Shown piece by piece: positions 31,374 through 43,592 of a stretch of DNA of 64,000 nt. The first letter of the stretch is position 1. Each line of letters starts with the position of its first letter. The notes beneath the pieces are model-generated. The model saw only the letters and a list, made by a program, of their open reading frames with translations. It had not been told where the DNA came from and ran no database searches. Made by a program: the position numbers and the translations under genes. The stretch is from Sphagnum compactum (taxonomy: Eukaryota > Bryophyta > Sphagnopsida > Sphagnales): contig OZ234504.1 of assembly GCA_965153455.1 (NCBI GenBank), forward strand, positions 10,416,001-10,480,000. Direction: 5' to 3'.

Positions 31374-34300
31374 ATGTCTTCTTTTCAAATGGAGTCCTTG
31401 AAAGTCATGGAGAAGTTTGATGGTGGCAACTTTCACCTTTGGAAGTTCAAAATGCGCATGATGCTTTCCAAACATGGGCTTTGGAAATTTGTTGATGGGA
31501 GTGCCACCTTGCCAAGTGAAGAAGTTGCAAGGGCTGATTACAACGAAAAAGAGACCAAGGCTTTTGCATTGCTTTGTGAACATCTCACGGATGCCCAACT
31601 TGCACACATTCAATATTGTGACAATGTGAGAAGTGCGTGGGAGGCTCTTTGTGGTGTGCATGAAGCTAAGACCATTGGCAACAAGTTGTTCCTTCGAAGG
31701 AGATTCTTCACCATCAAAATGCAAGAAGGAGATGACATGCTTGTGCACATCAACACGTTGAAAGCCCTTGCGGACCAACTACGTTCTATCGAGGTGAACA
31801 TTACGGATGAAGATGTTTACATAGTACTCCTCATGAGCCTTCCTCCATCCTTTGATAACTTAGTCACAAGCTTGGAGTCCATGTCCACGAAAGATGTAGA
31901 CCTTCAATTCATTGTAGCAAGGTTGCTTCACGAAGTGTCCAAAAGAAAAGAATGTGAGAGTTCTGAGACTACCGCATTAGTGAACAAAACTTACAAGCCA
32001 AATGAGAAGCTTTGCTTTTATTGTAAGAAACCCGGACATTTTGTGAGAAATTGTTTGAAGAAGAAAAATGATGAAAAAGAAAAAGTTAATCAAGCTTGTG
32101 AAGATCACAAACAAATGTTTGTTGCGGCATTGAGTGCCAATGATCATACCACGTATGATTGGATTGTCGATTCGGGTGCAACGCAACACATGACATTCGA
32201 ACAAGAATGGTTTACCACGTACGAACGCATTTCCCCAAGGAGGGTGTTCATGGGTGATGACACCGTTTTGGAGGCCATTGGCAAGGGGAGCATCAAAGCC
32301 ACATTGCAAGTGGGAGGCCAATTGACACACACAACCATCACCCAAGTTCTTCATGTTCCAAAAATGAAGAATAATCTCATTTCGGTGAGCAAACTCATTT
32401 CGGAAGGTTTCAAAGTGGAGTTTGACAAGGATGGTTGTAAGGTCAACGATGCTCGAGGAGTTGTTGTGGCGCAAGCACGAAGGGACAAGAACTTGTACCT
32501 TCTTAATGTGAAGGTGCGTAAGGACATGGCACACATTGCAAATTCTTTGGAGGAAAGTGCGATGCTTTGGCATGAAAGACTTGGCCATCTCAACATGGCA
32601 AGCCTTAAGGAGTTAGATGCCATGGTGGATGGCATGAATTTGAAAGAAGTGCCGTTGCATCACATTTGTGAAGGATGCGTCAAAGGCAAACATCAAAGAA
32701 CATCATTTCCCAAGGACGGAGCAACGAGGGCTGCACAACTTTTGGAGATTGTGCACACCGATGTGTGCGGGCCAATGAAGACTACATCGCATGGTGGAGC
32801 GCGATACTTTCTCACTTTTATTGACGATTTCTCAAGGAAAACTCATGTCTATCTTTTGAAGGCCAAAGGAGAAGCGTTTGAAAAGTTCAAACAATACAAG
32901 GCCTTGGTGGAGAACGAAATTGGTCACAAAATCAAAGTGCTACGTTCCGACAATGGAGGAGAATTTGTGTTTAAGAAATTTGACGCATTTCTTGCGGAAT
33001 GTGGAATTCAACGACAAACAAGTGCGCCCTATTCCCCACAACAAAACGGTGTTGCGGAACGTGCCAATAGAACCATCATGGAATGTGCAAGAAGCATGAT
33101 TCTTGCACAAGGGTTGGAACTTAAATTTTGGGGCGAAGCGGTGAACACGGCGGTGTACATCAAAAATCGATGTCCAACCAAGGCTCTTGATTCCAAGACC
33201 CCTCAAGAAGCATGGAGTGGTAGGAAACCCGATGTGTCCCATTTGAGAGTTTTTGGTTGTAAAACCTTTGCACATGTCCCCAATGAGAAGAGGACCAAAT
33301 TAGACTCCAAGTCCATGCCTTGTGTGTTTTTAGGATATTACGAAGGCACCAAAGCGTATCGCTTGATGTGTGTGAAAAACAAGAGAATCATCAAAAGTAG
33401 AGATGTTGTGTTCATTGAAGGGTCAAAGGAAATAGGTGGTGTACCTCATCATGAGAAAGAAGAAAATGTAGTTGTGCATGAAGAAGTTGAGGGAGAAGAA
33501 CCATTGGCCTTTAGTCAAGATAGACCTTTGAGTGAAACAAGAATGGAAGGTGTGCAAAGTGAATCCACACCAAGTTCTTCATCGGAAGAGGAATTTGTTG
33601 TTTCCAATGATAACCCATCTTGTGAACCTTCACAAGATATTGCGAGGGAAAGACCTCAAAGGCAACGAAGGGAATGGCTTCGGGATTGGTGGATTGCTAC
33701 CAAAGAGGTGGAGCGCGCCACCGTTGCATTTTTGGAGGAGCCCCAAAATATTGAAGAAGCATTGACATGTGAAAATTCCAAGGAGTGGGAGTGTGCGATG
33801 CGAGAAGAATATGATTCCCTCATGACAAACAACACATGGACTTTGGTACCACTTCCCATCGGAAGGAAACCCGTTTCTTGCAAATGGGTGTTCAAAATCA
33901 AACAAGGCGCAAATGGGGAAGTGGAACGCTACAAGGCTAGATTAGTAGCAAGAGGTTTTACCCAAACCTACGGAGTGGATTACAACGAAACTTTTGCGCC
34001 GGTCGCAAAATTTGCATCTATTCGTTGTATTCTTGCATTGGCGGCCTTGAAAGACATGGAGATCCATCAAATGGACGTGAAAACCGCATTTCTCAATGGC
34101 GAGCTTGAAGAGGAGATTTACATGGAGCAACCTCAAGGGTTCGTGCACCAAGGAGGTGAACATCTCGTGTGTAAGCTTCACAAGTCCTTGTATGGTTTGA
34201 AACAATCTCCAAGGGCATGGAATCAAAAGTTAGATGCGTTTCTCAAAAGCATTGAATTTATCAAGAGTGAGGCGGATCCTAGTGTGTACGTTGCACAAGT

Positions 34301-35289
34301 GGGAGATGTGAAGTTTTTCATTGTGGTCTATGTGGACGACCTCATTTTGGTGTGCAACGATCAAAACAAACTTTTACAAATCAAAGAGGAATTGAGTCAA
34401 AAGTTTGAAATGAAGGACCTCGGGGAGTTGCATTTCTTTTTGGGGATGGAGGTGGAAAGGAATCGTGATGAAAGACTCCTACGCATCAACCAAATCAAAT
34501 ACCTCAAGGAAATATTGAAGCGGTTTCGAATGGAGGAATGTAAGCCCATTGGAGTTCCATTGGATCCCAAGGTGAAGTTACAAAGGAATGTGAATGGAAA
34601 TGATGAATCAAAGGGATTTCCATATCAACAAGCGGTTGGGTCTTTGATGTATGCCATGTTGTGCACACGACCCGACTTGGCATACCCAATAAGCGTGTTG
34701 AGTCAACACATGGCGAACCCTAACATGGAGCATTGGATGGCCGTCAAACGAATCTTTCGATATTTGCAAGGTACATTGCAAATGAAATTACAATTTGGTG
34801 GAACACCATCCAAGGAAGTTCTTGGATATTGTGATGCGGATTGGGGTGGTGATCTTGAAGATAGGAGGTCCACCACAGGGTTTGTTTTCATGATTGGAGG
34901 TGGAGCGATTTCTTGGAGTAGCAAACGACAACCCACAATAGCATTGTCCACCACGGAGGCGGAATACATGGCGAACACGCAAGCCACAAAAGAAGCCATA
35001 TGGATAACAAAATTGATGATGGATTTAAGATACATGGAGGAGAAAAAAAATGATGGTGATTCGATGCGACAATCAAGGTGCGATATCATTGACCAAGAAT
35101 CCCACTCACCATGCACGAACAAAACACATTGATGTACAACATCATTTTGTTCGAGAACGAGTTGAAAATGGAGAAGTTCGATTTGAATATTGTCCAACCA
35201 AACACATGGTGGCGGATGTCCTTACTAAGGCATTATCTAAAGAACGACATCATAAGTTGATAAACATGTTCGGATTAGAAACTTCATAG
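31374..35289 (+). CDS. Copia A gag-pol polyprotein, one frameshift in RNase H
   Basis: A single frame starts MSSFQMESLKVMEKFDGGNF (gag). The zinc knuckle CFYCKKPGHFVRNC lies near 32.01 kb. The aspartic protease DWIVDSGATQHM follows near 32.16 kb. Integrase has an HHCC region with CEGCVKGKHQ, then DVCGPM, SDNGGEF and PQQNGVAERANRT (32.65-33.08 kb). Reverse transcriptase has QMDVKTAFLNGELEEEIYME, LYGLKQSPRAWNQKL and YVDDLIL near 34.33 kb. RNase H has GYCDADWGGD, SSKRQPTIALSTTEAEYMA and TKALSKERHH. In a run of eight A (35,043-35,050) one extra base shifts the frame. The upstream frame stops at 35,132, while the ancestral frame continues to the stop at 35,289. All earlier catalytic motifs are intact. 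The shift removes the last ~80 residues of RNase H, so this copy may need help from another one. Confidence 0.93.
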
Positions 35290-35297
35290 AGTGGGAG

Positions 35298-35764
35298 TGT
35301 TAGAAATACTATTCGTTTCTAATTCCCAATGTTGATGAATGTGTTAAACATTCATCAAAAGGATGAATAGTATACACATCCTTGTAGTTGTTAGGTTAGG
35401 GTTTAGAAGTGGAGACTACTTAGGGTTTGGCGGCGGCTAGGTTTAGGGTTTGGTGGCAGCTAGGGTTAGGCGGCGGCTAGGGTTAGGGTTTGGTGGCGGC
35501 TAGGTTAGGGTTAAGTGGCGGCTACTTTAGGGTTAGGAGATATTATATAATGGAGTGGTTTTGAGTTGTCTTTCATTCTTTCCTTTCATGGTTGTTGAGT
35601 GCACATAGAACCTTCAAGCTTTGTTAGTTGTTGCAAGCCATAGTTTTATGATTGTAGCATGTGAAGCATACAACCTTTGTAATCTTCTTTTAGTTAATAC
35701 AATTGTTCCATTTCATGAACCTTGAGTGTTGCATTTCTTGCTTGTTTTCAAGTTGTTTCCAATA
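35298..35764 (+). repeat. 3' LTR of copia A (467 bp)
   Basis: Same ends as the 5' LTR (TGTTAG...CCAATA). It lacks one ~23-bp GGCGGCTAGGGTTAGGGTTA-like unit and has a few substitutions (for example GTGGAGAC against GTGGGGAC). It follows the purine tract at 35,290-35,297. Confidence 0.93.
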
Positions 35765-35769
35765 GTTAC

Positions 35770-37015
35770 ATGTAAACAAATTTGATCATAAGCACACTTT
35801 AGTTACTTTGGATGTTTGCTCTCTATCTGGTAGATGTGTAGCCCATCTTTCTCTACTAGAAGAGGTTCCTCCTTCTTTGCAATTGTGCAAGGTGAACCAA
35901 AAATTCATCATCAGATGATATGATATGCTTGTCAAACTTACATCTTTTTTACTTCCCCAAATAGTTATAGCCCTATTTTCCAACATCTTGAAGCCGTTAG
36001 ATTGGTGGAAATCTTATGGTGTTGGAGACATACTTCTTGAATCGCTATTGAACCTTGCAACAGATTCTTCCTACTTTCTTTCAATTGGTATTTTGGGAAC
36101 ATCAAGAAGATCCAACACCTCATTTCATGGGCAACATCTTCATGTGCTTGTGCAAAAACATTAGTTGTGATAGCTTTTGTTGCGTTGACTAATCTATATA
36201 GTCCCTTTGACAACTCTACAATGCCTTGTTTGATAGGTTTTGCTTGTGTTGGCTCCGAGTTCACCTTGATATCGTCCTATGTTGTTGCTAAATGAGGTAC
36301 ATCTAACATTCTTCCAATGCCAACTGAAGCAAGCAGAAACATGAGTGCATTAGCTTTACTTAGATAACAAGATACCTTTTTAATAGGAGTGGTGATTGAA
36401 CTAACACCAATACCATCTCCATTTTCACTATAAGAGAACAACAAATAAAGAAAAGAAATCAATAACATAAATGAAAATATAGAAATCTCCAAAGAAAAAC
36501 ACAATAACTATAACATTCCACCTACCCATAGCAAAAAGGGAAAAAGAAAATAAAAAGAAATGGATCAACATGAGCAAAAAACTAGGTCATTGGGTGGGAA
36601 AAGCAATGGTAATCACATTTTGGAAAACTTTCACTAGTTCTTCAATATAATTAAGTTATGCCAAAACAACTTCTTCATTTTTAGCAAAAAGTTGTTTGAT
36701 AAACATAACATTGATTTCCTACAACCAAGCAAATCACTATGTAAAATGGGATGTAAAACTTCCAAAAAAAAACTGTCAATTTCTAGGAGACCCACAATAA
36801 CAAAATAACTTACAATGACACTTTCAAATTTAGCTTTGCTAATGGTGATGGGTAGACAGTGCAAAAAATGTTTCCCTAGGAAGAAGGATCATCCTGCACA
36901 AACACTACTTATACAATTCATGGTTTTTTAAGAGATTCAAATTGACTAACTTGTCATTTTGACTAATGGACATGTACATTTTGACCAAAGGCTAAGGGCT
37001 TGAATGACACATCAA
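35770..37015. other. Unclassified DNA right of copia A
   Basis: Minus-strand frames of natural-looking composition occur (for example [20 protein letters not shown] near 36.2 kb and VMFIKQLFAKNEEVVLA near 36.7 kb). They suggest exons of another decayed gene or retroelement, but I cannot assign a family. No intact gene is present. Confidence 0.35.
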
Positions 37016-37019
37016 ACAA

Positions 37020-37120
37020 CACAAGTAGATGAATGACATTCGTGTCTATTCCATATGAACTTATGAAAAGTAGTTTTCACATGACTATTATTGCCAAATT
37101 ATGGCCCCTTAAATTTGCAA
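37020..37120 (-). repeat. Dispersed repeat (inverted partner of 15.09-15.19 kb)
   Basis: Its reverse complement matches 15,092-15,190, including TTCATAAGTTCATATGGAAT. It lies just upstream of the plus-strand ORP exons, possibly in a former intron. Confidence 0.7.
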
Positions 37121-37189
37121 TGAGGTAATGAATATGTTATCATGTATTCACATGTAACTAAGAATTATGAAGGAAATATCTAAAGCAAG

Positions 37190-38049
37190 TGCAAGGATTT
37201 GTGCATAACAAAAGTGGTGGGAAACTAGCAACACTTTTTGGTAAGTGGGAGGAGGCCATGTATTACATAATGGGGGATGTTGGTGCGAGGCACAAGGGTT
37301 ATGATCCAATGTCTAAATGAGTCCAATTATGGAGGTGTGTCAATCTTCTTAAAAACATTATTACATGATATGATCTTACAACATTTGTTATAACATTGAA
37401 TGAGCTCACCTTAGGGCTTAAGATACTTGACTCATTATGAATATATGTCTTGCATTTCTTGTTTGATTTTGCAAATGACTTGAGTTGGGAATGGGTTGAA
37501 AGTTGGATCCTTATTTTTGTCTTGTTAAATTCATGTTTGTGGAGTAGTAGCTTCTAATACGATTTACCAATATTTGAATTGTGTAGGAGAAGTTGCCACC
37601 AACTAATTCAAGGCTACAACTTGATCAATGTCATTTGGAGAATGGTGAATATGATGACACAAATGCAGAGAAATTACAGTTAGAAAGAAAGCAAAGACAA
37701 GTGAGTCATAATATGCATGGACTTCTAATTTGTCTTTTGTGTTGTTGATTGAAAATTTGTCAAGGGAGATTTTGTTACCAATTATGAGGGGTATCGAGAA
37801 GTCTAGTCCGATGCAAGAAGCAGAGTGTTTTTAAAAGCCAAAATTGTGTGTGGATGTGTTTTTGTGATAGGCTTGAATGGAGTAGGAAGCTGGATGGCAA
37901 CTGCGATGGTTTCACAAGGTAAACACAAACAACACATATGAGTATATATAGGTGGTTATTGGGAGGCAAAGGAAGATGGGAAGTGGGATAATGGTTGGGA
38001 TATTTTTGGGTCGAATGAGATAGAGACTCAGAATGGCGAGGCTCAATGA
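37190..38049 (+). pseudogene. ORP gene remnant, C-terminal exons
   Basis: Five exon-like blocks match the end of plant oxysterol-binding-related proteins. GFVHNKSGGKLATLFGKWEE, then AMYYIMGD and KGYDPMSK, come at 37,195-37,315, followed by a stop. YDLTTFVITLNELTLGLK lies near 37.38 kb. [20 protein letters not shown] and [18 protein letters not shown] fill 37,587-37,700, a perfect 38-codon exon between AG and GTGAGT. EAGWQLRWFHK fills 37,886-37,918, again with AG and GT borders. GGYWEAKEDGKWDNGWDIFG starts at ~37,953. Splice sites are retained, so this is a genomic remnant and not a processed copy. Together with the opposite-strand piece at 29.4-30.1 kb it covers complementary parts of one ORP. 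The PH domain and central ORD are missing. Confidence 0.8.
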
Positions 38050-38054
38050 ACATA

Positions 38055-39885
38055 GAACTAAAAATATTATTTTTCCTTTTTTTGGGTAGAAGAAAACACT
38101 TCTAGTTACCACAACTCAACCTGAGGTTAATTTATAACATGAAAAGGTGTTTTTGTTGTGCAAAGTGTGGATTTTTGTGATAATACTTATCCATGTAGAG
38201 TATTGTGCTTTAGCCAATTGAATATGATGTTAATATTTTAGATGATCAGGCAAGGTTAATAGCAAAATAATGAAAATTTATGGATCATAATCAAAGAAAT
38301 TGCAAGTCCCACATTCTTTGCATTTTTTCAAGAAATCCACATTAGCACATCAATTGTTGTTCTTTCTACATATTAATATCCAGGCCATGCCATAGCCAAC
38401 CAAACCTTTTCTCAAGGTATTTGGTGACAACTCAAGAACTAGGAGCAACGCTAGTTTTGACCCAAGGTTTCACCTGTTCACCATCCACCCAACAACATAT
38501 TAGTCATTAGTTCCAAATGAACCACTTCCAAGTTGAGAAGCTAAGCTTTGTGAGGCAAATGTTCAAACCTCAATGCACCATGTAATGGCATTTTAATGGC
38601 AACATGCACATATATGCAATCAACCAAAAATCCTAATGCAAGTGGCCAAACATCTACCAAAGGCCACTAGTTGGATTGAAACTAGATAAAACTTTGAATT
38701 AACTATTCAAATTGAGCAAATTTTAGCTACAATTATGTAAAAACAGACCGAAAGTTCAACTTCACATGCTATAAACATCATACTCGAGGATTAAAAATAT
38801 TTGTACAACAACTAATGATAGCAGTTATGACCACACTACCATGTCTTAGCTCTGTTGGTTATCCTTCATAAGTGAATTTGAAAACTTTCTCTTGTAGATC
38901 CTTGGGAATTCCATATCCATGCAATGGGATCAAAGTTACAAGGGGAGGAGCAATTGTTAAAAGAACACACACAACAACCTAACAAACAACTTTCTCTTAA
39001 TGATCCTTAAGATTTCAACATTGCTTCACCTAAATGAGCTATTAGGATAAAAAAGTTAACCATGACACAAAAAAATATTGCTAGTATGGCTGGTTAGGGA
39101 TGCATGACAATGGTGGTACATAGTCTCCAATTAATAACTACCAACAACAACAACATAGTGAATGTTGTCATTGCAAATTGGGCATTATTAACAAATTGAC
39201 AATAGTAAGTTTACTTTCACAAATGAGCAAACTGGGAAATGAATAAGGGCTACTATATGAATAGACACTTAAACCCGATGGACACATTTTCCCATCAAAA
39301 TATAGTCACCAAAGAGACTCTTTAAATTATAGTGAACTTGCCTCGGTAACAAATGTAATATTTACCTATTTTGTAAGTGATCGAATCTAGTATGAGGACT
39401 ATGAATGCTTGGATATGATTGGGAATGGTTGTGGGACTTTGATTACAAAAGCAATTATGAGGAGTTCTTACTTGTGCATGTTCATGTAGACCAATAATTG
39501 TTGGTATTGGAAGTTCCTACACACAACTATTCATTTGAGGACAATCGTGAATATCAAATCACAATGTCAAAAATTGGTCATCTTAATTAGAGATTGTGGT
39601 GAAAATTAGGTTTAATGAAGAACTTTGAGATGATCAAAAGTTAATCCTCATCATGTTAGACTTGAATATTCGGGATTCTTAAGGGCAATTATGTCCATTC
39701 AAAAGTTATAAGTGAAGATTAGTTTTTTGAATTATAAGTTTTCACTTTTTGCATGAGGACCAGTTGCGGGTCAATAAAGACCAATTTTGCTCACAAGATG
39801 GCATAAATAGTGGGATGTGAAGTTGTATTTATGGAAGGTTATGATGAGTTTAACACTTTGAATTTGCTAAATATAGTCAGATGTG
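38055..39885. other. Unclassified AT-rich DNA
   Basis: No gene or repeat with a recognisable boundary was found. Frames are short. Confidence 0.4.
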
Positions 39886-39889
39886 AAGT

Positions 39890-40309
39890 TGTTAGTAAAT
39901 ATTGAATTTTTATCCTATATTTTTATTTATATCTAGACTAAAACATGTCATGAACTTATACTAATAAAATCTGCTCATTCAAATCTACTCATATCTGATT
40001 TAGAACTTTAATCCAGTTATGAAAGTATAAGAAAAACATCAAAACAACAAATTTGGTTATGGAATTAAAAACTTTTCCAGAAAACAAAATACTCTTCTTT
40101 CATATTCCCCAAAATTCAATGTTCTCCCAAAAATGAATCCTACAATCCTCTTCTTCCCAAAAAATGATCATCTTAAAACAGTCCTATGACCAATTCAAAT
40201 TCAAGTGGTTATAAAAATTATGTAAATTAACTAGTAATTCCTAGAACAATAACTAAATAAGTAAATATATACTAACTGATTATTATAATGAATAATTATT
40301 CCCTTAACA
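39890..40309 (-). repeat. Candidate 3' LTR of the gypsy element (about 420 bp)
   Basis: On the minus strand a purine tract GGGTGGGGTAA (40,310-40,320) is followed by TGTTAAGGGAATAATTATTC. The proposed LTR would end ...ACTAACA at 39,890, giving TG...CA ends and a short TGTTA/TAACA terminal inverted repeat. The position just beyond the gypsy coding region supports this. No matching 5' LTR was found, so the assignment is tentative. Confidence 0.3.
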
Positions 40310-42704
40310 TTACCCCACCCGTACTCTAAATTACATTTTGGAATTTTTGATCAAAATATGTTTAAAATGTTAAATCTAATGTTGTTTCTAATTTTGTGAG
40401 TTAAAAATCTAATGTTGATCTTGTTATACTATAGTCTAATCTATATGTGTTATAGTTTGATTTGTCTATGCATGCTGTACTTCAAATTGAATCAATGGAT
40501 GATTCTCTATTGTATTCAAAATATGTTGTTGCTTTTCTTATAACTTTGATATCAGTTGTGCACTTGTTTGATGATCTATTGTTGTCTACTCCTATGACTA
40601 CAACTTTGATATGACTTGTAGTTGCATGTGATTACAAATTTGATGTAATATGAATTTGTTTTTGTTGTTGCAATTTTAATGTTAATTCAATTTGATCCTC
40701 ATGTACTTCTTGAGTTCTGTGTTCTTTTGTTTGTAATTGCTCTCCTATTTCTATGGTTGCAAATGCATATTCTTGGGAACTAACCTCATGTAAAACAAAT
40801 TCTAACGGTTCTAGAATTTGTTCTAACTCATATTTCATACCACCAGCCTCCATCTGAGAACTATCCTTTCCTCTTCAAGGTCTACTAGTTCCTCCTCTTC
40901 TGTTCCTGTCCTTGATGGTCTTGCACCATGAATATTCCTTCTCTCTTTTTCCTCATATGAGGTTTCTGGTTTTGGAGTGACGACTAAAGGTTCATACTAA
41001 TATGATGGTATGACCTTTTCCATCTGAGATATCTTATGCCTATACAACTTCTAATTTCTCTCATACATTCTATAAACCTTTCCAACATCTTTCAAGACTA
41101 TATCCTGCACTACATCCCACCATAGATCTGCATTTTTTTTTCCCATTGTCAATGCCTTGAATTTTACCTAAAGCAAATTATGTTATTTCTTAAGTTCATA
41201 ATTTTTTTTAAAGACATTGTCATAATTGGAGGGCTTGATTCCTTGGGCCTCCTCTAGAACTTTTTGCAACCTTTCGTTAAAAGCTATTTGCCTATGTAAA
41301 TTTCTGTCCATTTTTACCTACCTTTGGTCGGATTGCCTTTGTAATTCATTTTGGATAGATATACATTACCAATATCCACTTTAAACTCCTCTAACTCCTT
41401 TTGTTGCTTCAAAAGAATTTGCTCCATATTCCTGTAATCTCTCTAAAGTTTATTATGTTCCACACTTAGACAATCCTTCTTTGTCTTCAACTTCTAGTAA
41501 TTGGCATCTGTCTGCATCAAAGTTGCCTACAAAAAATCTTTTGCCACTCTAATCTTCTTTAGATCCTTGTTGTCCTTCTCCATGTTATTAATCTTTTGTT
41601 TGATTATTTGCAGTTTTACCAATACCTCATTATTCTCATGCTTATTAATGTATAACTTTGATTTGAACTTTTGCTCCTTCTCGAAAGCTCGTTGCAAATT
41701 TTGAACAAATCGATCCTTCTCCTCAATAATTTACTTATTTCTTATTTCCAGATCAAACAGTTTGAACAAAATGTGAGTAATTTGTGTGCTATATTATGTT
41801 GCCTGTTGAAACATACTAGCAACCTTCCTATGTTCATCCAAGTGTGCTTCTAGCCCTTATACAAACCCTAGTGCATGAAACTTTAGAGTCTATCCCCTGG
41901 AACTAATATATGAAAAACGTAAATTTTTGTGTGAAGTTCAAATTTTTCCAAATACATTTGTTCATGTAGCAGAACCTGGTCTTGAAGGTAGCATACCTTC
42001 ATTATTATGTGGTATTAGAACCAAAAAAAAAAAATTGTTGCATTTTTGGTAGATTTGGTTTTAGATCTTGTATCTGCTCCTCTGCTTCTTGCCGGGCTTG
42101 AAATTCTAGCTCCCTCTTGGGCCGTGTGAGCCATACCGACACAACCATGTGCGGTAGTCTCAGTTTTTAAGAGTTACATCAGGGTTATTTGAATGGGGTA
42201 AGGTTATTAAGGGCTTTTAGCAACTTCATAGGGATGCTGAGTGTGCATGGTGCGAAGGGGGTTATTTTCTTTTCTGAAATGCGTTGTTGGTGATTAAGGA
42301 GTTGGATTAGTTCTTTTCTTCAGCAAAGGCTAATAACCATAGTTTTAGAAACCTTGTTGCATAATTAGGGGTGAGAAATCTCTAGAGGGTTGGGGGTAGC
42401 AGTAGACACCAAAATTTACGGTGTTCAACACAACATTAATCTTGTTATGGTATTTAGAAAGTAGCAAGGATGTTAAAAATTCTTAAAGCAGCTGAAGGGG
42501 TGTTGATGAAAGATTTAATAGAGGTAGAATAATCTTCAAGCCGTTGAACATAAGGTTAATTCAAGGCAACTCAATAATTAAACAGATAGTATGCTAATAG
42601 CAATAGGAGTCTGATGATAATTGAAACATTTATTTATGATAGGGATAAGCTCAGCAAGGAGCTACAAGTACATGTAGAATCCTGAGTTATGCCTTAGTGA
42701 TAGT

Positions 42705-43127
42705 TCACAACTGCAGGAAATCTAAGATGCGCCGGATGGTGCGAACTAGGTAGTCCGCCTTGCTATTGGGAGGCAGTCGACGAATCGGACCGCGCAACCA
42801 CCGATAGTGACCAACACCGGGAACTGAAAACCATGCGAAGATAGAAGTATCTTCAGTTTCGTAACAACCTTCACAAACAGTCTCAAGTTCGTCACCAGAA
42901 GCGGGGTCAACTTGCAGCAAGATCACCAGGGTGCGAGAGTTCGGAGAAATGCGATAGTACCAGGCTCGAGGAGGTCCGACTTCAAGACGAGCACGCATTT
43001 CTCGAAGTTCGGGTTCTTCATCGCAAGGATGCTGGGTTAGGGTAAGATCTAGGGACGACTCCGGAGGTGGTTCTTCGTTCGCTTGTGCGGCTTGCGGCCC
43101 GTAAGATGAAACCATGCGCGACGCCAT
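42705..43127 (-). CDS. Conserved ~140-aa LTR-encoded protein, copy 2 (intact)
   Basis: Starts MASRMVSSYGPQ and ends VRTIRRILDFLQL, with no internal stop; the frame could begin 4 codons earlier at 43,139. The start at 43,127 is preferred because it is the one shared with copy 1. The N-terminal half is acidic and Pro/Glu-rich (EEPPPESSLDLTLTQHPCDE). The C-terminal half is compact and basic-aromatic (RAWYYRISPNSRTLVILL, IFAWFSVPGVGHYRWLRG, DYLVRTIRRILDF). A TATAAAT box lies about 98 bp upstream (43,225-43,231). Many differences from copy 1 are conservative, which suggests past selection on the protein. No family is recognised. It could be a degenerate gag-related or regulatory protein of a large-LTR retrotransposon. 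Confidence 0.6.
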   Translation of the reverse strand: MASRMVSSYGPQAAQANEEPPPESSLDLTLTQHPCDEEPELREMRARLEVGPPRAWYYRISPNSRTLVILLQVDPASGDELETVCEGCYETEDTSIFAWFSVPGVGHYRWLRGPIRRLPPNSKADYLVRTIRRILDFLQL

Positions 43128-43378
43128 AATTTCAAGCAAAGGAAGAAAAAGGTTAGATCTTCAATCGAAATCAATTTGACAATGGAGGTGGGAAAGACTT
43201 GTCACGTTGAGGTGCGCAATCGTAATTTATAGTTCGAAGAAGAGGAAAGAAAGGCGGGAGTAACGGCTTAGGACCATGGTAAAGTAAAATCGTGAAGTCG
43301 AAAGGAAAAATTGGGGGTGTAAGTAAAGTTGTTGGGGGAAAATGGAAGAGGTGAAATGGTGTTTATCCTTCACATTCC

Positions 43379-43592
43379 ATTGGCCACCAAGCTTGGAACA
43401 TTCTAATGGCCACCAAGCTTTGGAACCTTCCAATGGCCACCAAGCTTTGGATCCTTCCAATGGCCACCAAGTTTGGAACCTTCCAATGGCCACCGAGCTT
43501 TGGATCCTTCCAATGGCCACCGAGCTTTGGATCCTTCCATTGGCCACCAAGCTTTGGATCCTTCCATTGGCCACCAAGCTTTGGATCCACCT
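43379..43592. repeat. 26-bp tandem array in the LTR-like element (copy 2)
   Basis: Eight or so units of TGGCCACCAAGCTTTGGAWC plus CTTCCAA/T, the same unit as in copy 1 with one added T. The array sits upstream of the TATA-like box, in a U3-like position. Frames running through it are artefacts. Confidence 0.85.

Larger units (their letters stand above)
30217..35764 (+). mobile_element. Ty1/copia LTR retrotransposon, copy A (complete, 5.5 kb)
   Basis: Two near-identical LTRs flank one long gag-pol frame. A perfect 5-bp duplication GTTAC lies at 30,212-30,216 and 35,765-35,769. The primer-binding site follows the 5' LTR, and the purine tract GAGTGGGAG precedes the 3' LTR. Domain order protease-integrase-RT-RNase H places it in Ty1/copia. 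The LTRs differ mainly by one ~23-bp internal repeat unit plus a few substitutions, so insertion was recent. The same family occurs inverted at 48305-53977. Confidence 0.95.

Noticed and set aside
31977-32588. 203-codon minus-strand frame inside copia A, with a similar plus-strand frame in copia B (51401-52213)
   Set aside because: Antisense shadow of the conserved gag-pol coding sequence; no independent features.
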